Shown: positions 26,718 through 34,818 of the stretch, one piece after another
Layout of the letters: every line of letters starts with the position of its first letter
Numbering within the stretch: position 1 is the first letter of the stretch
Origin: Oscillospiraceae bacterium
Lineage (GTDB): Bacteria > Bacillota > Clostridia > Oscillospirales > QAMX01
Length of the DNA: 64,000 nucleotides
Assembly: GCA_015067825.1 (NCBI GenBank)
Contig: SVLQ01000007.1
Coordinates: 1-64,000, forward strand
Direction of reading: 5' to 3'
The notes under the pieces: model-generated
Databases searched by the model: none
What the model saw: only the letters and a program-made list of their open reading frames with translations
What the model was told of the DNA's origin: nothing
Position numbers and translations under genes: made by a program

Positions 26718-26746
26718 TTGACTTTTTACAAAAAATATGATACCAT
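26718..26746 (+). promoter_or_regulatory. promoter of oadB
   Basis: -35 TTGACT (26718-26723), 17-bp spacer, -10 TACCAT (26741-26746). Transcription would start near 26753, so the TTG at 26759 is too close and TTG 26783 is the better start. Confidence 0.65.
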
Positions 26747-26782
26747 GATAAGAGTAGATTGAAAAAATTGGGGGAATTACTT

Positions 26783-27940
26783 TTGGAAGAACTCAAAGAA
26801 TTACTGTCCGGCTTTTTTAACTTCCACTGGCAGTATCTGATCATGTGGGCGATCGGCGGTATCCTCATTTACCTCGCCATCGCCAAAGACTACGAGCCCG
26901 CGCTCCTGCTGCCCATCGGCTTCGGCGCGATCCTCGTCAACCTGCCGCTCGAGATCGTTTGGTCGCACGGCGGCGAACCGGGTCTCCTGCAGATCCTCTA
27001 CAACTCCGGTATCATCACCGAGCTGTTCCCGTGCCTGATCTTTATCGGCATCGGTGCCATGACCGACTTTCGTCCGTTGTTCCAGAACCCACGTATGGCA
27101 TTCTTCGGTGCCGCCGCGCAGTTCGGTATCTTCCTGACGATCATCGCGGTCATCGCCATTTCTGAGCTCTTCCCGTCGATCGGCTTCACCTTCCTCGAAG
27201 CGGTCTCCATCGGCATCATCGGTGCGGCCGACGGCCCGACGTCCATCGTCGTCGCCAACGAGCTTGCGCCTTCGCTCTTAGGCCCGATCACGGTTGCGGC
27301 GTATTCCTACATGGCGCTCGTGCCGATCATTCAGCCGCCGGTCATCCGTGCGATGACGACGAAGAAAGAACGCATGATCCGCATGGAATACAAAGACGTT
27401 AAGGTCAAGAAGGTTGCCCTCATCGTCTTCCCGGTCGCCGTTACCATCGTCGCCGCCGTCCTCGCTCCGCTCAGCGCCCCGCTGATCGGCCTTCTGATGT
27501 TCGGTAACCTTATCAAGGAGTCCGGCGTTGTCGAACGTCTGAACAAAGCCGCGCAGAACGAACTGGCCAACGTCACCACGATCCTTCTCGGTATCACCAT
27601 CGGAGCCACCATGCGTTACAGCGAATTCCTGCAGGTCAAGACCCTGATCATCATGCTCATCGGTCTCCTCGCGTTCGTCTTCGATACCGCCGGCGGCGTT
27701 CTCTTCGCCAAGTTCATCAACCTCTTCACCAAGAAGAAGATCAACCCGATGATCGGTGCCGCGGGCATCTCCGCGTTCCCGATGGCGTCGCGCATCGTGC
27801 AACGCATGGCCAAGGAAGAAGACCCCTACAACTTCATCTTGATGCCCGCTGTTAGCGCCAACGTTTCGGGCCAGATCGGTTCGGTCATCGCCGGTGGCGT
27901 CGTTCTCTCGATCGCTCCGGTTATCGCCAATATGCTGTAA
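26783..27940 (+). CDS. oadB: sodium ion-translocating decarboxylase beta subunit
   Basis: A 385-residue membrane protein with about ten helices, the sodium channel of oxaloacetate/methylmalonyl-CoA/glutaconyl-CoA decarboxylases. TTG 26783 has GGGGGAA 6 bases upstream, and its N-terminus (LMEELKELLSGFFNFHWQYLIMW from residue 0) aligns with usual OadB starts. Family landmarks: YEPALLLPIGFGAILVNLP, IGIIGAADGPTSIVVANELA with the key Asp, and MPAVSANVSGQIGSVIAGG. The carboxyltransferase alpha subunit and biotin carrier are not in the window, so the decarboxylated substrate cannot be named. A 43-residue OadG-like ORF follows 21 bp downstream. Confidence 0.9.
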   Translation: MEELKELLSGFFNFHWQYLIMWAIGGILIYLAIAKDYEPALLLPIGFGAILVNLPLEIVWSHGGEPGLLQILYNSGIITELFPCLIFIGIGAMTDFRPLFQNPRMAFFGAAAQFGIFLTIIAVIAISELFPSIGFTFLEAVSIGIIGAADGPTSIVVANELAPSLLGPITVAAYSYMALVPIIQPPVIRAMTTKKERMIRMEYKDVKVKKVALIVFPVAVTIVAAVLAPLSAPLIGLLMFGNLIKESGVVERLNKAAQNELANVTTILLGITIGATMRYSEFLQVKTLIIMLIGLLAFVFDTAGGVLFAKFINLFTKKKINPMIGAAGISAFPMASRIVQRMAKEEDPYNFILMPAVSANVSGQIGSVIAGGVVLSIAPVIANML

Positions 27941-27961
27941 ATTGCGGAAGGAGAAAGATTT

Positions 27962-28093
27962 ATGGATCCCATTGTTGCCGGCCTCGTGCTCACTGGCTAC
28001 GGTCTCGCCAGCGTTTTTGCGGCGCTGATCGTTTTCTACGGTTCGATCCGCGGTCTGACCTGGCTCTTCCGCGAAAAGAACGAAGACAAGTAA
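27962..28093 (+). CDS. small single-pass membrane protein, OadG-like gamma subunit
   Basis: A 43-residue ORF with ATG 27962, 6 bases after GGAAGGAGAAAG. It encodes DPIVAGLVLTGYGLASVFAA, then LIVFYGSIRGLTWLFREKNEDK. The GLxLTGYGLxSVF pattern and single helix with a charged C-terminus match the membrane part of OadG, the small gamma subunit that anchors the decarboxylase complex. Normal OadG proteins have a longer tail (about 80-130 residues) that contacts the alpha subunit. This one is minimal and lacks the zinc-binding C-terminus. It lies directly after oadB and before a terminator, so it is almost certainly translated from the same mRNA. Confidence 0.75.
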   Translation: MDPIVAGLVLTGYGLASVFAALIVFYGSIRGLTWLFREKNEDK

Positions 28094-28100
28094 ATTGCCA

Positions 28101-28140
28101 AAAAATACCCGCACTCCAATTCGGAGTGCGGGTATTTTTT
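28101..28140. terminator. bidirectional terminator after oadB-oadG
   Basis: A 14-bp stem, AATACCCGCACTCC against GGAGTGCGGGTATT, followed by T6. It also ends the converging protease gene. Confidence 0.9.
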
Positions 28141-28147
28141 GCTTGTT

Positions 28148-29815
28148 TTAATCAAGACTCGTAAAGCCGAAGTCGGCGATCGAATAGGAACCGCCGTAGG
28201 CTACAGAGCAGTCGTGGAGTATGGCCTCTAAATCGGTCAGCGACAGTCTAAGCATTCTGTTGGAAAGCTCGAGGGCCGAAGTGCGGGACTCGGACTTTCC
28301 GGTGTAGCTGTGAAAATCGGTCGGGTCGGCCTCTGTGAAGGTCGGAGCGTGGATGCTACGGCGGCCTTGGATCAGCGTGGTATCGAAAAATCTGTTCTTA
28401 ATCCGGAAATAAGTGTCGTGTGTGACATCTGTTTCGGAGAGGTAGAGCCGGGAATAATAGATGCAGTAATTGGAATCATACGGCATATAAATGACGTCGA
28501 TTTCAATGTTGTTGTCTTGTGTGTTGTAGGAAAAACGGGATTCGATCAGCGCAGATTCGGTTTCTATTGTTTCTATATAAACTTTATCATTGCTGTCAGT
28601 GTAGACATGCGTGTAATGGCGGGCAATCCACTTTTTCAGGATTGCAAACGCCTCTGCCTGTGCCCCGGTCGGGATTTCGGGCTTCGGCAGCAAATTTGCC
28701 AACGGTGTTATGCTGTCGCAGGTGTAGCCGTTGATAATGGAGATCGGCAAAGCAAAGTTCAAGTTTTGACCGTCGGTGATGGTTGCTGTCGTGATGCCGA
28801 TAACTGCGCCGTACTTGTTGATCAGCGCACCGCCGCTGCTGCCGTGCGAGATCGCCGCACTGGTCTGGATGTATTCTACACCATTGACTGTGCGGTTGGG
28901 ATTGGAGATCAGCCCCTGCGAGATCGAATTGTCCAGCCCCTCAGGGCTGCCGAGTGCATAAACGGTTGCACCACCGACGATGGTGGAATCGGCCCCTTGC
29001 TTCAAATAGGAAAAACCGCTGCCGTCGATCTTGAGGACGGCCCAGTCGTTCTCTTTGTCGTAAGCGTAAACTCCGACGACATCGTACTGCGTCTGCGTAT
29101 CGGCAGTCCGGATCTTGGCAGAGGAAGCACCTTCGATTACGTGGTAATTTGTGACGGCCGTCCCTTGACTGTCGATGAAAAAGCCGCTGCCGCTGGCGGT
29201 GGCTTTGCCGGCGGCGTTGTAGACTTCGATATAGAAGACTGCCGGCGAACATTTTGCGTAGATCTCTTCGGCGTTCAGCTCCTGCGGCGAAGATGCGGTC
29301 AGCATGGCGGTGTTAGTCGCGTTGTCCCAGCCGACGTCTGTGCCCAACGCTTCGGCGACTGTACGCAGAGGCAGATAAGTGGTTCCGCTGGAATTCATGA
29401 TAAACGCTTCAGAATCGGTAACAAGCGGCGCTCCGTCAAGCAAGATCTGAATATCGCGGTAAGTGATCTGCTCCGTCTTTTGCATGTTACTCGAGATCGG
29501 TGTGCCGGTACCGTAGTTGGCCGAACCGTTGCTGGTTAGGGAGATCGTATTGGTTGCGTTGTCCCAGCCGACGGTAAGACCGAGTGCGTTTGCCACCGCA
29601 CGAACCGGAAGATAGATTCTGCCGGAACGGTTCATGATGAATGGCTCAACGGGATTTCCGGCGCCATCACATGGTGTGATTTCTGTACCGTTGATGACGA
29701 TTTTGATGTTTCGGTATGTGATATCGACTGTTTCTGTGCTCTGTGTTGCCGCGACCGGTAGACAGAGCGAAAACAGCAGAACGATCGCCAACGAAATCGA
29801 AACGATCTTTTTCAT
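28148..29815 (-). CDS. exported trypsin-like serine protease with two copper-amine-oxidase-type stalk domains
   Basis: A 555-residue protein with a signal peptide (MKKIVSISLAIVLLFSLCLP, then VAA). Two copper-amine-oxidase N-terminal-like repeats follow at about 30-95 and 115-175 (PVRAVANALGLTVGWDNATNT and PLRTVAEALGTDVGWDNATNT in outline). Then comes a trypsin-like domain with an intact triad: TNYHVIE (His225), KENDWAVLKI (Asp256) and SHGSSGGALIN (Ser327). The last 170 residues are unassigned. The DegP/HtrA PDZ domain is missing, so it is not a classical HtrA. It probably works on the cell surface, using the stalk repeats for display. AGAGGAGA precedes the ATG. Confidence 0.85.
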   Translation of the reverse strand: MKKIVSISLAIVLLFSLCLPVAATQSTETVDITYRNIKIVINGTEITPCDGAGNPVEPFIMNRSGRIYLPVRAVANALGLTVGWDNATNTISLTSNGSANYGTGTPISSNMQKTEQITYRDIQILLDGAPLVTDSEAFIMNSSGTTYLPLRTVAEALGTDVGWDNATNTAMLTASSPQELNAEEIYAKCSPAVFYIEVYNAAGKATASGSGFFIDSQGTAVTNYHVIEGASSAKIRTADTQTQYDVVGVYAYDKENDWAVLKIDGSGFSYLKQGADSTIVGGATVYALGSPEGLDNSISQGLISNPNRTVNGVEYIQTSAAISHGSSGGALINKYGAVIGITTATITDGQNLNFALPISIINGYTCDSITPLANLLPKPEIPTGAQAEAFAILKKWIARHYTHVYTDSNDKVYIETIETESALIESRFSYNTQDNNIEIDVIYMPYDSNYCIYYSRLYLSETDVTHDTYFRIKNRFFDTTLIQGRRSIHAPTFTEADPTDFHSYTGKSESRTSALELSNRMLRLSLTDLEAILHDCSVAYGGSYSIADFGFTSLD

Positions 29816-29991
29816 ATTACTATCTCCTCTAGTTTCTGTAGATTATATTATAGTCCAAAAAAATACAGCAGGCTATTGACAAAATTAACAAAAGACAGTC
29901 GAGAGGTCGTAAAAACCGGTTTGTGAGAAAAACAAATGCGATATACCAAACAAAATAACAAAAGAATTTCCAGAATTGGGGAGATTGCATC

Positions 29992-30020
29992 TTGCAAAAA
30001 TCGGCACAAAATGGTATGAT
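29992..30020 (+). promoter_or_regulatory. ilvE promoter
   Basis: -35 TTGCAA (29992-29997), 17-bp spacer, -10 TATGAT (30015-30020). Confidence 0.7.
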
Positions 30021-30095
30021 TATTAGGTATTACAGGAATGGCTCACAAAAGCACCAAACAGGCGCAGAACCGGACCGAAACAAAGGAAGGTTTTA

Positions 30096-31163
30096 ATGAT
30101 GGAAATTAAGATTGAACGCACTGCGACTCCCAAGGCCAAGCCCGAAGGCGCCCTCGGCTTTGGCAAATATTTTACCGACCATATGCTGATCATGGAATAC
30201 ACCGAAGGCAAAGGCTGGCACGATGCCCGTGTCATCCCGTATGCCCCGATCGCCCTCGATCCGTCGGCGATGGTGTTCCACTACGGTCAGGAAATTTTTG
30301 AAGGCATGAAGGCCTACCGCACCGAAGACGGCAGAACGCTGCTCTTCCGCCCCTATGAAAATGCCCGCCGCATGAACAACTCCTGCGACCGTCTCTGCAT
30401 GCCGAAGATGGATGAAGACCTGTGGGTCGAATGCATCAAGGCTGCCGTCGCCGCCGATATCGACTGGGTTCCGGAAGAAGCCGGCGCCTCGCTCTATATC
30501 CGCCCGTTCATGATCGCCACCGATCCGGCCCTCGGCGTGCGCGCTTCCAACCACTACTACTTCATGGTCATCATGTCTCCCAGCGGCAACTACTATCCCA
30601 CCGGCATCGACCCGGTCAAGATCTACATCGAAACCGAGTACGTCCGCGCGGTCAAGGGCGGTACGGGCTTCACCAAGTGCGGCGGTAACTACGCGGCTTC
30701 GATCAAATCGCAGGTCAAGGCGCACGAAGCCGGCTATACGCAGGTTCTGTGGCTCGACGGTGTCCACCGCGAATATATCGAAGAAGTCGGCACGATGAAC
30801 GTCTTCTTCAAGATCGACGGCGAGATCGTCACGCCGGCCCTCGAAGGCAGCGTGCTTCCGGGCATCACCCGCAAGTCCTCGATCGAACTGCTGCGCAAGG
30901 CCGGCTACAACGTCACCGAACGCCGCCTCTCCGTCCATGAACTCGAAGACGCTGCCCATAACGGCAAGCTCGAAGAAATCTTCGGCACCGGCACGGCTGC
31001 CGTCATCTCTCCGGTCGGCGAACTCAAGATCAACGACGAAGTCATCACCGTCAACAACGGTGAGATCGGCCCGGTCTCCAAATGGCTGTACGATACGCTC
31101 ACGGGCATCCAGTGGGGCCGCATCGCCGACGAAAACGACTGGACGGTCGAAGTCAAAGCGTAA
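30096..31163 (+). CDS. ilvE: branched-chain amino acid aminotransferase
   Basis: A 355-residue class IV PLP aminotransferase that interconverts valine, leucine and isoleucine with their 2-oxo acids. It carries FHYGQEIFEGMKAYR, LYIRPFMIATDPALGVRAS, the PLP lysine in GFTKCGGNYAAS (Lys194), EEVGTMNVFF and FGTGTAAVISPVGEL. These mark the longer fungal/Bacillus YbgE-type BCAT. The start could be ATG 30096 or 30099; GGAAGG is upstream. No other ilv genes are nearby. A hairpin (31180-31212) lies between this gene and the PTS-like gene 77 bp downstream. Confidence 0.93.
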   Translation: MMEIKIERTATPKAKPEGALGFGKYFTDHMLIMEYTEGKGWHDARVIPYAPIALDPSAMVFHYGQEIFEGMKAYRTEDGRTLLFRPYENARRMNNSCDRLCMPKMDEDLWVECIKAAVAADIDWVPEEAGASLYIRPFMIATDPALGVRASNHYYFMVIMSPSGNYYPTGIDPVKIYIETEYVRAVKGGTGFTKCGGNYAASIKSQVKAHEAGYTQVLWLDGVHREYIEEVGTMNVFFKIDGEIVTPALEGSVLPGITRKSSIELLRKAGYNVTERRLSVHELEDAAHNGKLEEIFGTGTAAVISPVGELKINDEVITVNNGEIGPVSKWLYDTLTGIQWGRIADENDWTVEVKA

Positions 31164-31240
31164 GCAAAATAGAACCTTCCGGGACGGCAGGGGCAATCGC
31201 CTTTGCCGTCCTGCATGATATTCAGAAACGGAGGCCCTCT

Positions 31241-32281
31241 ATGGCAGGAAGAAAAAAATCCGGCAGCGTGATCGGCAAGCTTGCGCGCCGCTATTTCATC
31301 GATGCGCTCTCTGCGATGGCGCTCGGTCTCTTTTCCTCGCTCATCATTGGCACGATCATTGACCTGCTGGCCAAGATCCCGTATCTCTCGTTCCTCGCCG
31401 AATACGCCACAGCGGCCAAAGCCGTGACCGGTGCGGCCATCGGTGCGGCGATCGCCTACGGCATGAAGACGAAGCCGCTGGTCATCTTCTCTTGTATCGT
31501 CGTCGGTGCGTTTGCTTACAGCGCCGGCGGTGGCGGCCCGTTCAACGCCTATATCGCCACGGTCATCGCCGCTGAGATCGGCAATCTGCTCGCCGGCCGC
31601 ACGAAGGTCGACATCGTGCTCGTCCCGCTGGTCACGCTGATTCCCGGCTGTATCGTCGGCGGATTCACGGGGCCGTATATCGGCGAAGCGATGCTGGCCA
31701 TCGGCGATTTTATCAACCGCATGACCGTCGTCAACCCGATTCCCATGGGCATTGTTGTTTCCGTCGTCATGGGCATGATCCTGACGGCTCCGATCTCCAG
31801 CGCGGCCATCGCCGTTTCCATCGGGCTTTCCGGTCTGGCGGGCGGTGCGGCTTGCGTCGGCTGCTGTGCGAACATGGTTGGCTTTGCGGTGGCGAGCTAC
31901 CGTGAAAACGGCTTCGGCGGTTTGATCTCCCAAGGCCTCGGCACGTCGATGCTGCAGGTTGGCAACATCGTGCGCCGTCCGCAGATCTGGCTGCCCGCGA
32001 TCGTGGCCAGCGCCGTGCTGGGGCCGCTCTCAACGGTCGTTTTCGAGATGACGACGACGAAAGTCGGCGCGGGCATGGGTACGAGCGGTCTGGTCGGGCA
32101 GTTTGCGACGTACGAATCGATGATCGCCGGCGGCGAGGGGATCGCCTATACGCTGATCACGATCCTTCTGATGCACTTCGTGTTCCCGGCGATCATCGCC
32201 CTTGGCGTGAGTGAAGGAATGCGCAAGGCAGGCTGGATCAAGTCGGGCGATATGCTCCTCGGCAGCGAACTCATAAAATAA
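31241..32281 (+). CDS. PTS IIC-like membrane protein (PTS_EIIC_2/PfoR family)
   Basis: A 346-residue integral membrane protein starting at ATG 31241 after GGAGG. About nine hydrophobic helices carry family motifs such as ARRYFIDALSAMALGLFSSLIIGTI, GGGGPFNAYIATVIAAEIG, TAPISSAAIAVSIGLSGLAGGAACVGCCANMVGFAV and FEMTTTKVGAGMGTSGLVGQ. This is the PTS_EIIC_2 family that includes PfoR-like proteins. No IIA, IIB or HPr gene is nearby. Members are annotated as sugar permeases or as membrane regulators, and transport has rarely been shown. A small hairpin (ACCGAT, A6, ATCGGT) follows the stop codon. Confidence 0.8.
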   Translation: MAGRKKSGSVIGKLARRYFIDALSAMALGLFSSLIIGTIIDLLAKIPYLSFLAEYATAAKAVTGAAIGAAIAYGMKTKPLVIFSCIVVGAFAYSAGGGGPFNAYIATVIAAEIGNLLAGRTKVDIVLVPLVTLIPGCIVGGFTGPYIGEAMLAIGDFINRMTVVNPIPMGIVVSVVMGMILTAPISSAAIAVSIGLSGLAGGAACVGCCANMVGFAVASYRENGFGGLISQGLGTSMLQVGNIVRRPQIWLPAIVASAVLGPLSTVVFEMTTTKVGAGMGTSGLVGQFATYESMIAGGEGIAYTLITILLMHFVFPAIIALGVSEGMRKAGWIKSGDMLLGSELIK

Positions 32282-32316
32282 TTTTCGTTTGACCGATAAA
32301 AAAATCGGTTTGGCTC

Positions 32317-32345
32317 TTGCATTTTGAATCGAATTGTGTTATAAT
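32317..32345 (+). promoter_or_regulatory. rpsT promoter
   Basis: -35 TTGCAT (32317-32322), 17-bp spacer, perfect -10 TATAAT (32340-32345). Confidence 0.8.
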
Positions 32346-32393
32346 TACAATTACTGTGATTAGGACAAATTAGGCGCAAGGAGGTGTCTCGAA

Positions 32394-32657
32394 ATGCCGA
32401 ACATTAAATCTGCGAAGAAGCGCGTGTTGGTGACGAGCGTGAAGACGCTGCAGAACCGTATGATGAAATCCTCGCTCAAGACTGCCGTGAAGAAAGCGGA
32501 TGCGGCCATTGATTCCGGTGATAAGGCGAAAGCCGCTGCTGCCGTTAAGGTTGCTGTCAAAGTGATCGACAAAGCCGCTGCTAAGGGCGTTATCCACAAG
32601 AACAACGCCGCTCACAAGAAGAGCAGAATTGCGCTGAAATACAATAAACTCGCGTAA
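32394..32657 (+). CDS. rpsT: 30S ribosomal protein S20
   Basis: An 87-residue, very basic protein with the S20 signature: MPNIKSAKKRVLVTSVKTLQ, then NRMMKSSLKTAVKKA and the C-terminal GVIHKNNAAHKKSRIALK. It binds 16S rRNA early in small-subunit assembly. ATG follows a perfect AAGGAGG by 8 bases. It is a single gene with its own promoter and terminator. Residue use is Lys/Ala-rich, as expected for a highly expressed ribosomal protein. Confidence 0.97.
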   Translation: MPNIKSAKKRVLVTSVKTLQNRMMKSSLKTAVKKADAAIDSGDKAKAAAAVKVAVKVIDKAAAKGVIHKNNAAHKKSRIALKYNKLA

Positions 32658-32669
32658 CTCCGAAAAGAG

Positions 32670-32703
32670 CCGACAGCAACGTAACGTTTGCTGTCGGTTT
32701 TTG
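32670..32703 (+). terminator. rpsT terminator
   Basis: CCGACAGCAA pairs with TTGCTGTCGG, followed by T5. It lies between rpsT and the SUKH gene. Confidence 0.85.
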
Positions 32704-32724
32704 CTTTTCCAAAGGAGGATCTGT

Positions 32725-33144
32725 ATGTACCGTGAACTGATCGAATCCTGCGCCAAAGACTGCAAGTGGACCAAGCTGCAGCCGCCGGCAAGCCCTGCCG
32801 AGATCGCCCGCGCCGAACGCGCCCTTGGCTGGCGTTTTCCCGAACCGCTCAAAGCCCTGCTCAAAGAATGCAACGGCGATCGCTGGCTTTTGAAATCGAT
32901 CGACGATATCATCGAAACCGCCAAGAACCACCGGGAATATCTGGAAGAGGTCTACCCGGAGATCGGGCGCAACATCTTCTTCGCCGACAACGGCTGCGGC
33001 GATTGCTACGGCTGGCGCATCGGCGCGGACGGCAAGGCCGACGAATCGGTGATCTGCCGATGGGATCACGAGACCGACGAATACACTGCCGTCGCCAAAG
33101 ACATCCCCGAACTGATCCGCCGCTACTACGGCGACGAAATCTGA
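32725..33144 (+). CDS. SMI1/KNR4 (SUKH) family protein
   Basis: A 139-residue cytoplasmic protein; ATG 32725 is 6 bases after AAAGGAGG. The order PASPAEIARAERALGWRFPEPLKALLKECNG, then NIFFADNGCGDCYGWRI and ICRWDHETDEYTAVAKDIPELIRRY, is the classic SUKH fold (a helix pair with Trp/Gly-Asp motif). In bacteria SUKH proteins are often immunity proteins against contact-dependent toxins, but solitary copies are common and may have other roles. No toxin gene is nearby. It may be reached by readthrough from rpsT, since no separate promoter is evident. Confidence 0.85.
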   Translation: MYRELIESCAKDCKWTKLQPPASPAEIARAERALGWRFPEPLKALLKECNGDRWLLKSIDDIIETAKNHREYLEEVYPEIGRNIFFADNGCGDCYGWRIGADGKADESVICRWDHETDEYTAVAKDIPELIRRYYGDEI

Positions 33145-33172
33145 TCCAAACCGTAAAATTTGCGCGTTTTGC

Positions 33173-33201
33173 TTGACAGAATCGCTCTCGGGGAGTATAC
33201 T
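33173..33201 (+). promoter_or_regulatory. metY promoter
   Basis: Perfect -35 TTGACA (33173-33178), 17-bp spacer, -10 TATACT (33196-33201). The leader of about 85 bases is too short for a SAM-I riboswitch and shows none. Confidence 0.85.
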
Positions 33202-33292
33202 ACCATTAGATTTATGCGGCTGTCGGGATTCGCGCGGGTTAGTCTATCCCCAAAAGCGCGACGATAGCGAACGAAAAAAGGAGAAAATAAGC

Positions 33293-34582
33293 ATGAGCAA
33301 TTTGAATATCGAAACCAAATGCGTCCAGGGCGGCTATACGCCCGGCAACGGCGAACCGCGTCAGATCCCGATCATCCAGAGCACGACCTTCAAATACGCT
33401 ACCAGCAGCGATATGGGCAAGCTGTTTGACCTGGAAGCCAGCGGCTATTTCTATTCCCGCCTGCAAAACCCCACCTGCGATACCGTCGCGGCTAAGATCT
33501 GCGAGCTCGAAGGCGGTACGGCGGCCATGCTGACCTCGTCGGGTCAGGCGGCCAGCTTCTTTGCCGTGTTCAACATCGCCTCCGCCGGCGACCACGTCGT
33601 GTCCTCGTCGTCGATCTACGGCGGCACCTATAACCTCTTTGCCGTCACGATGAAGCGCATGGGCATCGACTTCACCTTTGTTTCGCCCGACTGCACCGAA
33701 GAAGAACTCAACGCGGCCTTCCGTCCCGAGACCAAAGCCGTTTTCGGCGAAACGATCGCCAACCCCGCCCTCACCGTTCTCGATATCGAGAAATTTGCCA
33801 AAGCGGCCCACGCCCACGGCGTGCCGCTGATCATCGACAACACCTTCGCCACCCCGGTCAACTGTCGTCCGTTTGAATGGGGCGCCGATATCGTCACTCA
33901 TTCGACGACGAAGTACATGGATGGCCACGGCGGCGCGGTCGGTGGCTGCATCGTCGATTCCGGCAAGTTCGACTGGACGAAGTACCCCGAAAAGTTTGCC
34001 TGCCTTTGCACGCCCGACGAAAGCTACCACGGCGTGACCTATACCGAACGCTTCGGTCTGGAAGGCGCCTACATCACCAAAGCCACCGCGCAGCTCATGC
34101 GTGACCTCGGTTCCATCCAGTCGCCGCAGAGCGCGTTTCTCTTGAACCTCGGCCTCGAGAGCCTGCACGTGCGCATGCAGCGCCACTGCGAAAACGGTCT
34201 GGCCGTCGCCAAGGCGCTCGCCGCCGACGACCGCATCAGCTGGGTCACCTACCCGGGTCTGGAAGGCGATAAGTACTACGACCTCGCGCAGAAGTATCTG
34301 CCCAACGGCACTTGCGGCGTTGTCAGCTTCGGCGTCAAGGGCGGCAGAGCAGCGGCCGAAGAATTCATGAAGCACTTGAAGATCGCCGCCATCGAAACCC
34401 ACGTCGCCGATGCGCGCAGCTGCTGCCTGCATCCGGCCAGTGCGACCCACCGCCAGATGAACGACGAAGAACTCGCCGCCGCCGGCGTCAGCCCGGACCT
34501 CGTCCGCTTCTCCTGCGGCATCGAATCGGCCGAAGACCTGATCGCCGATATCAAACAGGCACTCGACAAAGTGCAGTTCTAA
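33293..34582 (+). CDS. metY: O-acetylhomoserine aminocarboxypropyltransferase (sulfhydrylase)
   Basis: A 429-residue Cys/Met-metabolism PLP enzyme that makes homocysteine from O-acetylhomoserine and sulfide. ATG 33293 is 9 bases after AAAAGGAG. Motifs: SGYFYSRLQNPT, LTSSGQAASFFAVFN, SSIYGGTYNLF, IIDNTFATPVNCRPFEWGADIVTHSTTKYMDGHG with the PLP lysine (Lys207), and HPASATHRQMNDEEL. The length of about 430 residues and the long active-site insertions separate MetY from the shorter MetB/MetC enzymes. With cysE at 48 kb it indicates direct sulfide assimilation. Confidence 0.92.
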   Translation: MSNLNIETKCVQGGYTPGNGEPRQIPIIQSTTFKYATSSDMGKLFDLEASGYFYSRLQNPTCDTVAAKICELEGGTAAMLTSSGQAASFFAVFNIASAGDHVVSSSSIYGGTYNLFAVTMKRMGIDFTFVSPDCTEEELNAAFRPETKAVFGETIANPALTVLDIEKFAKAAHAHGVPLIIDNTFATPVNCRPFEWGADIVTHSTTKYMDGHGGAVGGCIVDSGKFDWTKYPEKFACLCTPDESYHGVTYTERFGLEGAYITKATAQLMRDLGSIQSPQSAFLLNLGLESLHVRMQRHCENGLAVAKALAADDRISWVTYPGLEGDKYYDLAQKYLPNGTCGVVSFGVKGGRAAAEEFMKHLKIAAIETHVADARSCCLHPASATHRQMNDEELAAAGVSPDLVRFSCGIESAEDLIADIKQALDKVQF

Positions 34583-34589
34583 AGGACCT

Positions 34590-34632
34590 AAAAGCCCGGC
34601 CGATGGATTTGTCCATCGGCCGGGCTTTTTTT
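34590..34632 (+). terminator. metY terminator
   Basis: An 18-bp perfect stem starting AAAAGCCCGGCCGATGGA, with loop TTTG, then T7. Confidence 0.9.
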
Positions 34633-34695
34633 GCAGGAAGGCGGCGTTTGTCAAGACCACGCGTGGAGAGAGACCTACTTCTGTTACTGTTGATT

Positions 34696-34739
34696 TGTAA
34701 CCATTTTGTTCCCAAACTGTAACCGAATTGTAGTTGTTT
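34696..34739 (+). promoter_or_regulatory. four 11-bp phased repeats upstream of the lipoprotein promoter (PhoB/OmpR-type site)
   Basis: TGTAACCATTT, TGTTCCCAAAC, TGTAACCGAAT and TGTAGTTGTTT follow one another without gaps, each beginning TGT. An 11-bp direct-repeat array whose last copy overlaps the -35 is the layout of PhoB/PhoP-type response-regulator boxes. The regulator is not in the window. Confidence 0.6.
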
Positions 34740-34762
34740 TTTAACTCAAAATATGGTATCCT
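34734..34762 (+). promoter_or_regulatory. promoter of the lipoprotein gene
   Basis: Weak -35 TTGTTT (34734-34739), 17-bp spacer, -10 TATCCT (34757-34762). The poor -35 under an 11-bp repeat array suggests an activated promoter. Confidence 0.55.
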
Positions 34763-34818
34763 GTAGGCAGAAAGCAGTCATTCTCCCTGTGGGCGAAACG
34801 AAAGAAAGGTGGTCTTCC

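Noticed and set aside
33202..33292. SAM-I or T-box riboswitch before metY
   Set aside because: The leader is only about 85 bases and has no S-box, terminator or T-box sequence.
33239..34660. A 473-residue minus-strand frame
   Set aside because: It is a shadow of metY, spanning its promoter and terminator.
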